A stretch of 64,000 bases of DNA from Flammeovirga yaeyamensis (GTDB lineage: Bacteria; Bacteroidota; Bacteroidia; Cytophagales; Flammeovirgaceae): contig NZ_CP076133.1 of the NCBI RefSeq assembly GCF_018736045.1, positions 434,001 through 498,000 of the forward strand. The letters run 5' to 3'. The position numbers and the translations under genes were made by a program. A model generated the notes under the pieces. That model saw nothing but the letters and a program-made list of their open reading frames with translations, was not told the origin of the DNA and ran no database searches. Positions 18,143-26,519 of this stretch are shown piece after piece. Positions within the stretch are counted from its first letter, which is position 1, and the number at the start of each line of letters is the position of its first letter.

Positions 18143-18311
18143 TTTATTTCGCTAAAAGTGTAATCAAAAAAGTGTTATATTTAATATATGTTTGCTTAAT
18201 TTGAATGATGTAATATCAATCTAAAGATTAATAGTTAAATGATCAATTGAATGCACATTTACCACCTTTTTTTGTCATAATACATCACTTATTCTTTTAC
18301 ACTTCAGAAAA

Positions 18312-18353
18312 AAGACGAGACTTTCTCAATTTCTTTAGAGAACTTCTCGTCTT
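18312..18353 (-). terminator. Terminator after the small partner-like gene
   Basis: AAGACGAGA (18312-18320) pairs with TCTCGTCTT (18345-18353); on the minus strand a T-tract follows. It ends the 18361-19761 transcription unit. The rest of the 18143-18360 gap must hold the sulfatase promoter, but no convincing element was seen. Confidence 0.85.
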
Positions 18354-18360
18354 CCTACTT

Positions 18361-18807
18361 TTAAGCTTCAATCGCCTCCTCAAGGCTAGATTTATATTCA
18401 ATTTTTAGTTTATTAAAATGAAGGTTGGGATACTTTTCTTCAATCATTTTTCTCCCTGCCTTTACCGTATTTTCAAACCATGGTAGATTCTGTGGTAGAA
18501 TCTTTACATGGTGTCTCAAATCAAATTTTTTGTACATATAGGTTTTCCAATTCACAAAGTACCACTCCATAGAAGGCTGATGAAAAATACGTAGCGATTG
18601 CTTATCGAAGATAAATTTCTTCACTTTCAATTTAGGATAAGCCCTTGTGATAAATTGAAAAACCTTTTTGAAATCATCAATTGGGATATAATCAATTAAT
18701 GCTTCGCAGATAAGGACTTTCTTCTTAGGAAGGTAAGTCACTTTGGTATAATCATCTTTATAAAGCACTTCTGTGTGCTTATCAGTAGTTGTTTCTGTAA
18801 GTAACAT
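18361..18807 (-). CDS. Small protein of unknown function paired with a SpoIIE-type phosphatase
   Basis: 148 residues, no signal peptide or membrane segment. The alternating beta/alpha pattern, with VLICEALIDYIPIDDFKKVF near the start and KFIFDKQSLRIF in the middle, recalls STAS/SpoIIAA-like proteins, but I cannot identify a phosphorylatable serine. It begins 18 nt after the phosphatase gene, in the same operon, so it may be the phosphatase's substrate or partner. This is inference from gene pairing only; I do not recognise the family. Confidence 0.6.
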   Translation of the reverse strand: MLLTETTTDKHTEVLYKDDYTKVTYLPKKKVLICEALIDYIPIDDFKKVFQFITRAYPKLKVKKFIFDKQSLRIFHQPSMEWYFVNWKTYMYKKFDLRHHVKILPQNLPWFENTVKAGRKMIEEKYPNLHFNKLKIEYKSSLEEAIEA

Positions 18808-18825
18808 ATGGTTGTGTGTTTGATG

Positions 18826-19761
18826 TTAAAGTTGGATTCCCATCACAAGGATATCATCTATTTGTTGTCGTCCGCCTTTCCATTTTTCCAATACTTTTTC
18901 CAGTACCTTAGATTGGTTATCTATAGGGAAAGCAGCTATTTTGCTCAATAATGCTTTGAAGTTTTTTCGTTTGAACTTCTGATTTTCCTTGCCTCCAAAC
19001 TGATCTAAATATCCATCTGAACTCAAGTATATCATATCATTTTGTTGGTATTCTAATTCTGAAGAGGTGAGTTTAAATACCCTCGTTGTTTTTTGACCAA
19101 TAGAATAGTTCTCCCCTCTTAATTCTACCACCTCCTGTTCTACATTTTTATAATGATAGATTTTCTGATGAGTAGAACAATAGTGCAGCTTATTCGTCTT
19201 CATATTGATAGAGCAAAGGGATATATCCAATCCATCTGCATTCTTTTTTGAAGAACTGTCTTTATTTAGATAATCAAATAATCGTTCATCAAGATTTATA
19301 AGTATTTGATGAGGCAACAAGCCAGTAAACTCTCTTACAATATCATTTAATATCGAATTGATAATTACAGTCATAAATGCACCCGGAACACCATGACCTG
19401 TACAATCAATTACAGCAAAATATTTGTAGGTAGTGCTCTCATAAAACCAATAAAAATCGCCACTTACAATATCTTTTGGCTGATAAAAGATGAAGTGTGA
19501 ATCAAATATATCTTTTATTTGATGATCCGGTAAAAGCATTTTTGACTGAATACTTTTCGCATAGCGGATACTTTGATACATTTTCTCGTTCACTTGTTCC
19601 ACTTCCTGCTTCTTCTTTTCAAGTTCTTTGTTGGCATCGTTCAGATAGTTCACCGTCATCTCCATCATTTGTTGCTGGGCGGCATTCCGTTCTTCAAGAA
19701 CTTTAATCTGATTTAAGAATTGTTGTTTTTCGGTAGTAGTTATTGTAGAGTTAATATTCAT
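18826..19761 (-). CDS. PP2C-like SpoIIE-type serine phosphatase with N-terminal coiled coil
   Basis: 311 residues. An N-terminal coiled coil (about 10-65) precedes a SpoIIE/RsbU-type PPM phosphatase domain; metal-binding motifs VSGDFYWFY and IDCTGHGVPGAFM are clear, and YLSSDGYLDQFGG marks the C-terminal metal site. Such enzymes dephosphorylate anti-anti-sigma-type proteins in partner-switching. Cytoplasmic, with no sensor domain beyond the coiled coil. It lies inside the agar locus but on its own transcript with the 148-residue protein. Confidence 0.88.
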   Translation of the reverse strand: MNINSTITTTEKQQFLNQIKVLEERNAAQQQMMEMTVNYLNDANKELEKKKQEVEQVNEKMYQSIRYAKSIQSKMLLPDHQIKDIFDSHFIFYQPKDIVSGDFYWFYESTTYKYFAVIDCTGHGVPGAFMTVIINSILNDIVREFTGLLPHQILINLDERLFDYLNKDSSSKKNADGLDISLCSINMKTNKLHYCSTHQKIYHYKNVEQEVVELRGENYSIGQKTTRVFKLTSSELEYQQNDMIYLSSDGYLDQFGGKENQKFKRKNFKALLSKIAAFPIDNQSKVLEKVLEKWKGGRQQIDDILVMGIQL

Positions 19762-19865
19762 GGTGTTATGTTTTGCTTACCATTGGAAAACTCTCTAACA
19801 ATCAAATTGTTTAAACAAATATTTACAATACAATAATAAATCATTCATTTTGAGAGGAATAAAAA

Positions 19866-19899
19866 AGAAGGCTGCCTCCATGTACAGAGACAGCCTTCT
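19866..19899 (-). terminator. Intrinsic terminator of the first giant GH86 gene
   Basis: Minus strand: AGAAGGCTGTCTC, 8-nt loop, GAGGCAGCCTTCT (13 bp, one G-U) followed by six T. It lies 38-71 nt beyond the stop of the gene starting at 25804. Confidence 0.93.
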
Positions 19900-19936
19900 G
19901 GAATATCAACTTTAATTGATGTTATATCACAGTGGA

Positions 19937-22900
19937 TTATTTAACAACAATCTTGATTTTATGATCAACCGAATTTCCTTTGATATTTAAGAAATAAACA
20001 CCTGATGGAACACCCGATACACCTAATTCATATACACCATTAACTGCTTCAGAAGACGAAAGCATTTGCTTGCCTTCCAAAGTATACAATGTGATGCTGT
20101 AGTTTCCATTTGCTAAACCTTTGATATACACCACATCTGAAGCAGGCATTGGATATACTGTTGGAGCAACTGTCACATCATCGATACTTGTAGGTTCTTC
20201 TGAGTTTTCAGCTTCAACAGTTACTTCTACAGAAGCTGTTAAGTTACCTACTTCAGAGGTTACAGTAACTGTTGCTACACCTTCTGCTATTGCAGTTAAT
20301 TCACCTTCAGCATCGATAGTAATTACATTTTCGTCTGATGAAGTCCAAACTAAGTTTAGAACTGAAGCGTCAACAGGAGTTGTTACTGCTGATAATTGAA
20401 GCGTTTCACCCACTTTTAAGGTCACGTTACCATTTTCGATAGTAATACCTGTTGCTGGAACATTCACCATTACCTCGAAGCTATCTGATAATCCTCCTTC
20501 AGCAGTTTCTGCAGTAATTGTTACAGTACCTTCTGCTACACCACAAAGGTTACCGTAAGTATCTACTGTTGCAATAGATGCGTCTGAAGTTTTCCAAACC
20601 ACACCAACTGTACAATGATTCTCAGGACCAACTGTTGCCGTTAACTGCACACAGTTTCCTTTATCCACCTTCGTTGGTTTTGTATCAATTGTGATTGCTG
20701 TTGGTGCTACACAAGAAACATCATCAGCTACATTGATTTGAGCAGTTGCTGTAAACGATCCATCATTCGTCGTTACCGTAATTGTAGCCACACCGCTTCC
20801 TACAGCAGACACCAAACCGTTAGCATTTACTGTAGCAACATTTGCGTTATCCGTCATCCAAGACACTGTCTTATCTGATGCATTTGCTGGAGCAACATCA
20901 GCAGATAGTTGTAATGTTTCACCCACAGTTAAATCTGCAGAATTCGAGTTTAACGATACGCCTGTTACATCGATTACTTCAGGAGTAGTGTTTTCAATTG
21001 GAGTAAGTACAAACTTATCCAAGTTCCATTGCCAAGGATCAGTACCTGAAGCTACTAATCTTACTGTATGCGTACCTGATAAAGTCACAGTATGAGCAGA
21101 TTTTAACGGTTGGTAATTTTCCCATCCGCCAGTAACTGGCACAGCGTCTTCACCTACAGAATTACCATCAAGAACAAATTCTATAGCAATTCCTGCATCG
21201 TTTGGAGTGGAGATGTAATACGTGATTTCATACTCACCATTACCTTCTACAGTATATTCTGCCCAGTCTCCGTTATTACCCCAATTGATGCCAACATCAT
21301 TATTAACTCCGAAACCATTTCCAGGTCCACCCCATACACTATCATCAACTTCTCCACCTGTATTTTCCATAGTTTCTGCTTCGATGACAATTTCAGTAGC
21401 AGGCACATATTCATTTCCTGATACCGTAACTGTAGCAGTTGCTGTCTTACTTTGATCTACGGTAGTAACAGTAATTGTTGCAGTACCTTCAGCCACACCT
21501 GTAACTACACCGTTTGCATCTACAGTAGCCACACCCTCATTATCAGACGACCAAGTAACATTTAAGTTATCTGCATTTGCTGGAGCCACATTCGCTTCCA
21601 ATCCTTTCATCTGATGAATATCCAATGCAATAGCAGTTGTTGTTAAAGTAACCCCTGTTACATAGATTGGCACTCTTTCGATCACTGTAATTTCGATAGT
21701 CGCTGTTTGAGATCCTGTTTGAACAGTAATCGTTGCCGTACCAAGACTTACACCTGTTACTTTACCATTAGAATCTACAGTTGCTACACTAGAATTACTT
21801 GATGACCACGATGCCACTTCCTTACAAGCAGTTGCTGGCAATTGATTATCAGATAGCTGTATGGTTCTACCTTCCATTACTTCCGATTCGGCAGCAACAA
21901 TTTCAACACCTGTAATTGTTCCACTACAATCAGGAATCTCACCAGTAAATGCCATGTCGAAGTAATCCAAGTTCCATTGCCAAGGAGATGTACCGTTACC
22001 CATTAAACCAATTTTTACTACACCTTGAGGTAAAGTAACCGCTTGATCTAACTTTACAGGAACAAAATTATCCCATGCACCTGTAGGTACTTTTTTGCTA
22101 CCTACGCTTGCTGCATTAACGAACATTTCTACAACGCCATCTTCTACTTCAGTACCAGCTGCAAACGTGATTTCATAATCACCTCCTTGAGGAATATATA
22201 CTTCGTATTCAACAAAATCACCTTGCTGAACGTTATTGATTGCTTTTCCTTTTGAAGCACCTGCGTTATCGTAAATTCCGATATCGCCAACAGCACCACC
22301 CATAGCAGTAAAAGTTTCTGCTTCAATTCTTAAAGTAGTACCAACGGTTACCGCACTCATTGCTGAGATTTGAGGGCTAGAAGCCGAAGTAACTGTTAAG
22401 TTCAAGGTACCTTGATTGGCAGTGGCTGTAATCTTACCATTTGGATCTACCGATGCAATATTATCATCAAATGACCATTGTAATGATTTCTCTGTTGTCC
22501 ATTCTGGCACGAAGATAGGCTCTACTTGGAATGATCCGTTCGGGAAGATCGTAATCTCTTCAGGAATGATGATCGCTGTTGGCTCAACAACGACAGCACT
22601 TTTCACTTCAATAGTTACCTCTTCGAATAAACCGCCATCGTTTAGAGTACCTCTAATTACAGAAGAACCCACTGATACACCCGTTACCACACCATTTGCA
22701 TCTACTCTAGCTACTGCTTCGTTTGAAGATGTCCAGTTTACAGATTTATCATATGCGTCTGCAGGCATTACTTCTGCCGTTACTGGAACTGTTTCTCCTA
22801 CAGCTACTTCTCTCAACCAATCTAAGATGCTGATACTTTCCGGTCGGATTCTATCTAGAATTGAGATTGTAGAAGAACATTCTGTAATTACAGACGCACC

Positions 22901-25804
22901 TTCTAAAGCAGTTACTTTAATAGTATATTCACCAATAGCTGGAACTTCAGCTAATGTCACTTCCACCATCAATTGCTCTTTACCTAATACTTCTGCTTCA
23001 GTTGAACCGCTACCCAATACAGTTGATCCATCTAAGATTTCAACTTTTACCTCTCTTGTACCTAATAAATTGACGAATACATCAAAATTGTAAGTAGTGT
23101 TACCTGTCACCTCTTGCGGTAAAGCATCACAGTAGATCACCTCATCACCTACAATACCAACGTTTACATCAATTGAAGCCGATTGACCATCAACTGTTGC
23201 AGTAATTGTTGCAGTACCTCCAATCACTAAACCTTGAATCTTTCCTGTGTTCGGATCTACTGAAACAACCTCAGGATTAGAACTTGTCCAAACAATTTCT
23301 TGGTCTGTAGCATCTTCTGGTAAGATAGTTACATTTAGAGGGGTAGTTACATAGAAATCAACATCTAAAGTTGCCCCTTCTTCAAACGTTATTGAAGCAA
23401 CAGGAGTGTTTGCAAATGCAATTGCTGTGATTGAATGAGTTGCTGTAATTCCTCCATCTGCAGCAGTTGCTGTAATTGTTGCAGTACCAGATGATGCTAC
23501 CGCAGTAACTACACCAAATTCGTCTACTGTAGCTACAGAAGCATTGCTTGATGACCATGTTAAAGCTTTATTTGTTGCGTCTTCTGGAACAAAAGAAGCC
23601 ACTAAAGATTCCGATTTACCTTGCATTAATTCAGAAGAACCATCTACTGATAAACCTGTAAGAGCAACAGTGCTTTCTGCACTACGACCCGGTGCTTTAG
23701 AGAAATCGAATACTTGAATTTGAGCAGTTGCCCAATCCGAAGGAGCATTTGATTTACACTCAATAGTATTGTTTGCTTGAAGTAATCCTGCAGGAATTTC
23801 TACTTCTAATACCCCTAACCATTGATTTCTTAGGTCATTATCAGTACCTCTCCAGTTACCATCATGAGGAATTACAGTTCCATTTAACTTGATCTCGATA
23901 GACCCCATGTGTGCTTTAAAGAAAGCACCTGCAATTCTTAGTGTAGCTTCATAGTTTTCAGACGGTACAACTACATTGTTTACTTGCGTAGACATAGTTG
24001 TACCTGTCATGTGAATTAACTCCGATCCAAATGGATGAGTACCTGAACCAATTTTTTCGCCCATGAATTTACGCTCTTCAAGAGTTTCGCTCAAATTGAC
24101 AGGATTAGCAAAAGTATATTCCAGAATCATCGTCGCATCGTTCAATAATTTTACTGAACCTGGAGCTGTATTCAATTCAATTTCATCTAATGCTGGCTGA
24201 CCTGAAGTACCTTTGTTCATATCAAGATATAAGTTCTTGATCATTACTTTTTGGATAGGGTTACCAAACTCTTCATACATAGAAAGGTTGATGTTTTTCT
24301 CATTATTCTCAAGGTTATTTAAGATCACATACAGTGTATTACCGTTAGCATAAGCATTTACTTGAACGTCTGGATTCGAAGCTTTTGTCTCCACTCTTGT
24401 TCCTTTAACGTTCGACCATAATTCGAAGAATTTGATATACTCAGACCATTCCCAATTACCATTCGCATCAGGGTGCATCATAGCATATGGGTAACGTAAA
24501 TTTTGATCTGGAACATCACCCCAAACTGCTTTTACTGGTGTAAAAGGCATTGATTTCGTAATGTAATCTGGGCGCTCCAAGAACTGCATAAACATAGAGT
24601 TGAATGGCTTTAAACATTCCCAGTCGATTCTTTTTTGATCGAAAGCACCTGGTCTGTTGTTTTGGTTATAAGTACCATTTACAGCACCAAATTCTGAAAC
24701 GATCATCTCTTTTCTAGTACCTGTTTTGTAAAGGTCGTACCATTCCAAAATATCTAACATAGCCTCAGTATGACCACCTGCTCTTGTTGCAGAAGGAAGG
24801 TCGTTTCCATTAATTGCCCAACCTGGCCAATCGTAAATATGGATGGAATAAAAGTCCATGTTTTCACCACAAGCATCGATAAATCCTTGCCACATGATAT
24901 CCCATTGGTACCATGGCTCATCTCTATAATTATTCGCTTCAGAATCCATCATGTTATGATAGATATCGTAACCGTCTCCTTCTAACCATTGATCAAGATA
25001 GTTTTCATCATAACGAGAAATACCATCTCTTAAGTGAAAGTCATGAAGACCCCAAGTCATACCACCTACTTTAGGACGGTTTGGATTATTCGCTCCAAAA
25101 CGCTCTCTAATACCTAAAGCAACTAAGTTATGGTATTCCCAAATTTTTTCTTGAGAAGTACAAGTCATGTGACCTGTCATCATTGGCATGTCCGGCTCGT
25201 TAATCACTTCCCAGTAGTAAGGAAGTGGTTCACCTGGCTCGCCGTCTGCTTTACGGAAGAAGTAATCAAGGTAATTCACCACCCACTCAGCAGAAACATC
25301 TACATCATACGGTTGCCAACCTGTCCAAGTATTACCATCTCCATTCCAGCTTAAAGTTGGATAGGTAGGGTGAGGGTTGGTACCTAAGATCATTTCTTTT
25401 GATCTCTTTTCGTACTGGTGAGTATTAAAGTCTTTTTCATACTCACCTTTTAACCAACCACCCAATGATTTCATATGATCAATTGAAGGCCTATTAGGTC
25501 GATTTGGGTCTTCTTCTGTGGCAGAGAATTTCCAAGTAGCCGATCCATTATCACGACCAAAATAAGTATCAAGGTCGTTTAATAAATAGTCTAACTTATC
25601 TTCCTCTCCATCCCAATCTGTTTCAAAAGCAGTGCCGTGTATGGTCATATAATCTTCTCTGTTAAATTCGGAAGCGCCATTCACTGAGTGTTTAAAGTTC
25701 ACGTTAACATCCACGTTAACGTCTTGTGCTTGAGTTATTACTCCACAAGTCAGAAGCAGTAAAAGTGTAAAAACCCTTCTGCTTAGCTTAGTAAAATAGT
25801 TCAT
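19937..25804 (-). CDS. Giant secreted GH86 agarase/porphyranase-like enzyme, copy 1
   Basis: 1955 residues. Signal peptide to TQAQ (27); GH86 barrel with acid/base Glu203 (INEPDM) and nucleophile Glu371 (SEFGAV); GH86 beta-sandwiches to about 705. Then Ig-like BIG2 domains at about 712-795 and 800-885, an unnamed domain at 886-982, BIG2 at 985-1068 and 1072-1155, CBM6 at 1158-1288 (EAETF to WQWNLDYF), two BIG2 (1295-1462), a second CBM6 (1470-1602), three BIG2 (1612-1855) and a T9SS sorting domain (about 1880-1955). It is expected to be exported and bound at the surface, cutting agar or porphyran. The catalytic part is nearly the same as copy 2, but the sorting domain differs and one CBM6 fewer is present. 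Its leader starts with a hairpin described separately. Confidence 0.92.
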   Translation of the reverse strand: MNYFTKLSRRVFTLLLLLTCGVITQAQDVNVDVNVNFKHSVNGASEFNREDYMTIHGTAFETDWDGEEDKLDYLLNDLDTYFGRDNGSATWKFSATEEDPNRPNRPSIDHMKSLGGWLKGEYEKDFNTHQYEKRSKEMILGTNPHPTYPTLSWNGDGNTWTGWQPYDVDVSAEWVVNYLDYFFRKADGEPGEPLPYYWEVINEPDMPMMTGHMTCTSQEKIWEYHNLVALGIRERFGANNPNRPKVGGMTWGLHDFHLRDGISRYDENYLDQWLEGDGYDIYHNMMDSEANNYRDEPWYQWDIMWQGFIDACGENMDFYSIHIYDWPGWAINGNDLPSATRAGGHTEAMLDILEWYDLYKTGTRKEMIVSEFGAVNGTYNQNNRPGAFDQKRIDWECLKPFNSMFMQFLERPDYITKSMPFTPVKAVWGDVPDQNLRYPYAMMHPDANGNWEWSEYIKFFELWSNVKGTRVETKASNPDVQVNAYANGNTLYVILNNLENNEKNINLSMYEEFGNPIQKVMIKNLYLDMNKGTSGQPALDEIELNTAPGSVKLLNDATMILEYTFANPVNLSETLEERKFMGEKIGSGTHPFGSELIHMTGTTMSTQVNNVVVPSENYEATLRIAGAFFKAHMGSIEIKLNGTVIPHDGNWRGTDNDLRNQWLGVLEVEIPAGLLQANNTIECKSNAPSDWATAQIQVFDFSKAPGRSAESTVALTGLSVDGSSELMQGKSESLVASFVPEDATNKALTWSSSNASVATVDEFGVVTAVASSGTATITATAADGGITATHSITAIAFANTPVASITFEEGATLDVDFYVTTPLNVTILPEDATDQEIVWTSSNPEVVSVDPNTGKIQGLVIGGTATITATVDGQSASIDVNVGIVGDEVIYCDALPQEVTGNTTYNFDVFVNLLGTREVKVEILDGSTVLGSGSTEAEVLGKEQLMVEVTLAEVPAIGEYTIKVTALEGASVITECSSTISILDRIRPESISILDWLREVAVGETVPVTAEVMPADAYDKSVNWTSSNEAVARVDANGVVTGVSVGSSVIRGTLNDGGLFEEVTIEVKSAVVVEPTAIIIPEEITIFPNGSFQVEPIFVPEWTTEKSLQWSFDDNIASVDPNGKITATANQGTLNLTVTSASSPQISAMSAVTVGTTLRIEAETFTAMGGAVGDIGIYDNAGASKGKAINNVQQGDFVEYEVYIPQGGDYEITFAAGTEVEDGVVEMFVNAASVGSKKVPTGAWDNFVPVKLDQAVTLPQGVVKIGLMGNGTSPWQWNLDYFDMAFTGEIPDCSGTITGVEIVAAESEVMEGRTIQLSDNQLPATACKEVASWSSSNSSVATVDSNGKVTGVSLGTATITVQTGSQTATIEITVIERVPIYVTGVTLTTTAIALDIHQMKGLEANVAPANADNLNVTWSSDNEGVATVDANGVVTGVAEGTATITVTTVDQSKTATATVTVSGNEYVPATEIVIEAETMENTGGEVDDSVWGGPGNGFGVNNDVGINWGNNGDWAEYTVEGNGEYEITYYISTPNDAGIAIEFVLDGNSVGEDAVPVTGGWENYQPLKSAHTVTLSGTHTVRLVASGTDPWQWNLDKFVLTPIENTTPEVIDVTGVSLNSNSADLTVGETLQLSADVAPANASDKTVSWMTDNANVATVNANGLVSAVGSGVATITVTTNDGSFTATAQINVADDVSCVAPTAITIDTKPTKVDKGNCVQLTATVGPENHCTVGVVWKTSDASIATVDTYGNLCGVAEGTVTITAETAEGGLSDSFEVMVNVPATGITIENGNVTLKVGETLQLSAVTTPVDASVLNLVWTSSDENVITIDAEGELTAIAEGVATVTVTSEVGNLTASVEVTVEAENSEEPTSIDDVTVAPTVYPMPASDVVYIKGLANGNYSITLYTLEGKQMLSSSEAVNGVYELGVSGVPSGVYFLNIKGNSVDHKIKIVVK

Positions 25805-25840
25805 CTTATATTAAAAAGTAATAATTAACATTTCAAAAGT

Positions 25841-25885
25841 TCTCTCCAATAGTTGCTGATATAAAGTAGAAAAATAAAGTTGGAC
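25841..25885 (-). other. Leader hairpin of GH86 copy 1
   Basis: Minus-strand TTCTCGTCCAA pairs with TTGGAGAGAA (10 bp, one bulge) and is followed by CTTTTGAAATGTTAAT. Copy 2 has an unrelated hairpin in the same place before the same TTTTGAAATGTTAAT block. T-tract of four only, so weak as a terminator. Confidence 0.4.
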
Positions 25886-26470
25886 GAGAAGTTTCATAGT
25901 TGGAGCAATAGTACTTACTATCACTGTTTTTTCGTTTGTAATTCTATTACGAACTGTTTCTAGTTTATCTATTCATTCAGTTATGTTTTAAGTATTATAC
26001 ATCTATTTCGGTCGCCTTATTTTATGTCATTAAATAACACTTGTAGTTTTGGGGTTTCGAAAACGTTTCATTTTTGAAAACTACAAGTGTATTTAATACG
26101 TATTCAATTTTCTAAATAATACTTAACGACTCAATAAATCCGACTAGACAAAAACTGTATAGCTATTTTTAAGCTGATTTTTACTAGGCAAAAAATCTAA
26201 ACATGCTGACAAGTTGATATTTAACTACTAGACTTACCTATCAAAAAAGCCCTTATAAGAGACGTTTAAGACTATATGACATGAACATCATAAATTGGTT
26301 CTTCTAACAGATACTGTACTTTAAGGTGTTCTTATGAATTAAAATATTTACAGTTAAAGTTGGGTTCTAATTAGAAACTTATCCTCAATTTTTACAGATT
26401 ATCCACATTAGACATTAAAATACACACCCGAAATAGGCTACATTTTAGGGTAGATTGGAAGCAATAAAAA
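25886..26470. other. Long control region of GH86 copy 1
   Basis: No gene was found in the 715-bp gap 25805-26519. It holds the 14-bp inverted repeat at 26037-26090, ACTAGAC operator-like motifs at 26141-26150 (CGACTAGACA) and 26227-26233, and an 18-mer (26143-26160) shared with the control region of copy 3. A weak promoter guess on the minus strand is TTG-N21-TAGTTTTC overlapping the right part of the inverted repeat. Otherwise nothing recognisable. Confidence 0.55.
26037..26090. repeat. 14-bp perfect inverted repeat upstream of GH86 copy 1
   Basis: ACACTTGTAGTTTT (26037-26050) and AAAACTACAAGTGT (26077-26090) with a 26-nt spacer, about 235 bp upstream of the start codon. The size suits a binding site for a dimeric regulator or a long leader stem. 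Confidence 0.6.
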
Positions 26471-26498
26471 AACGGGTCTCTGTTTCCAAAGACCCGTT
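26471..26498 (-). terminator. Intrinsic terminator of GH86 copy 2
   Basis: Minus strand: AACGGGTCT, 10-nt loop, AGACCCGTT, then seven T. It lies 22 nt past the stop codon. The terminator of copy 3 (35017-35044) has the same outer stem. Confidence 0.93.
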
Positions 26499-26519
26499 AG
26501 AGTGTTACAAAATATCAGC

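Noticed and set aside
22416-23093. Open frame of 225 codons on the plus strand inside GH86 copy 1
   Set aside because: It is antisense to the Ig-like repeats and has repetitive Ser/Thr/Val composition; a shadow of the real gene. Similar frames in copies 2 and 3 were also rejected.
26399-26407. TTATCCACA, a perfect DnaA box
   Set aside because: It is a single copy far from the iteron region; one such 9-mer is expected by chance in a window of this size on both strands.
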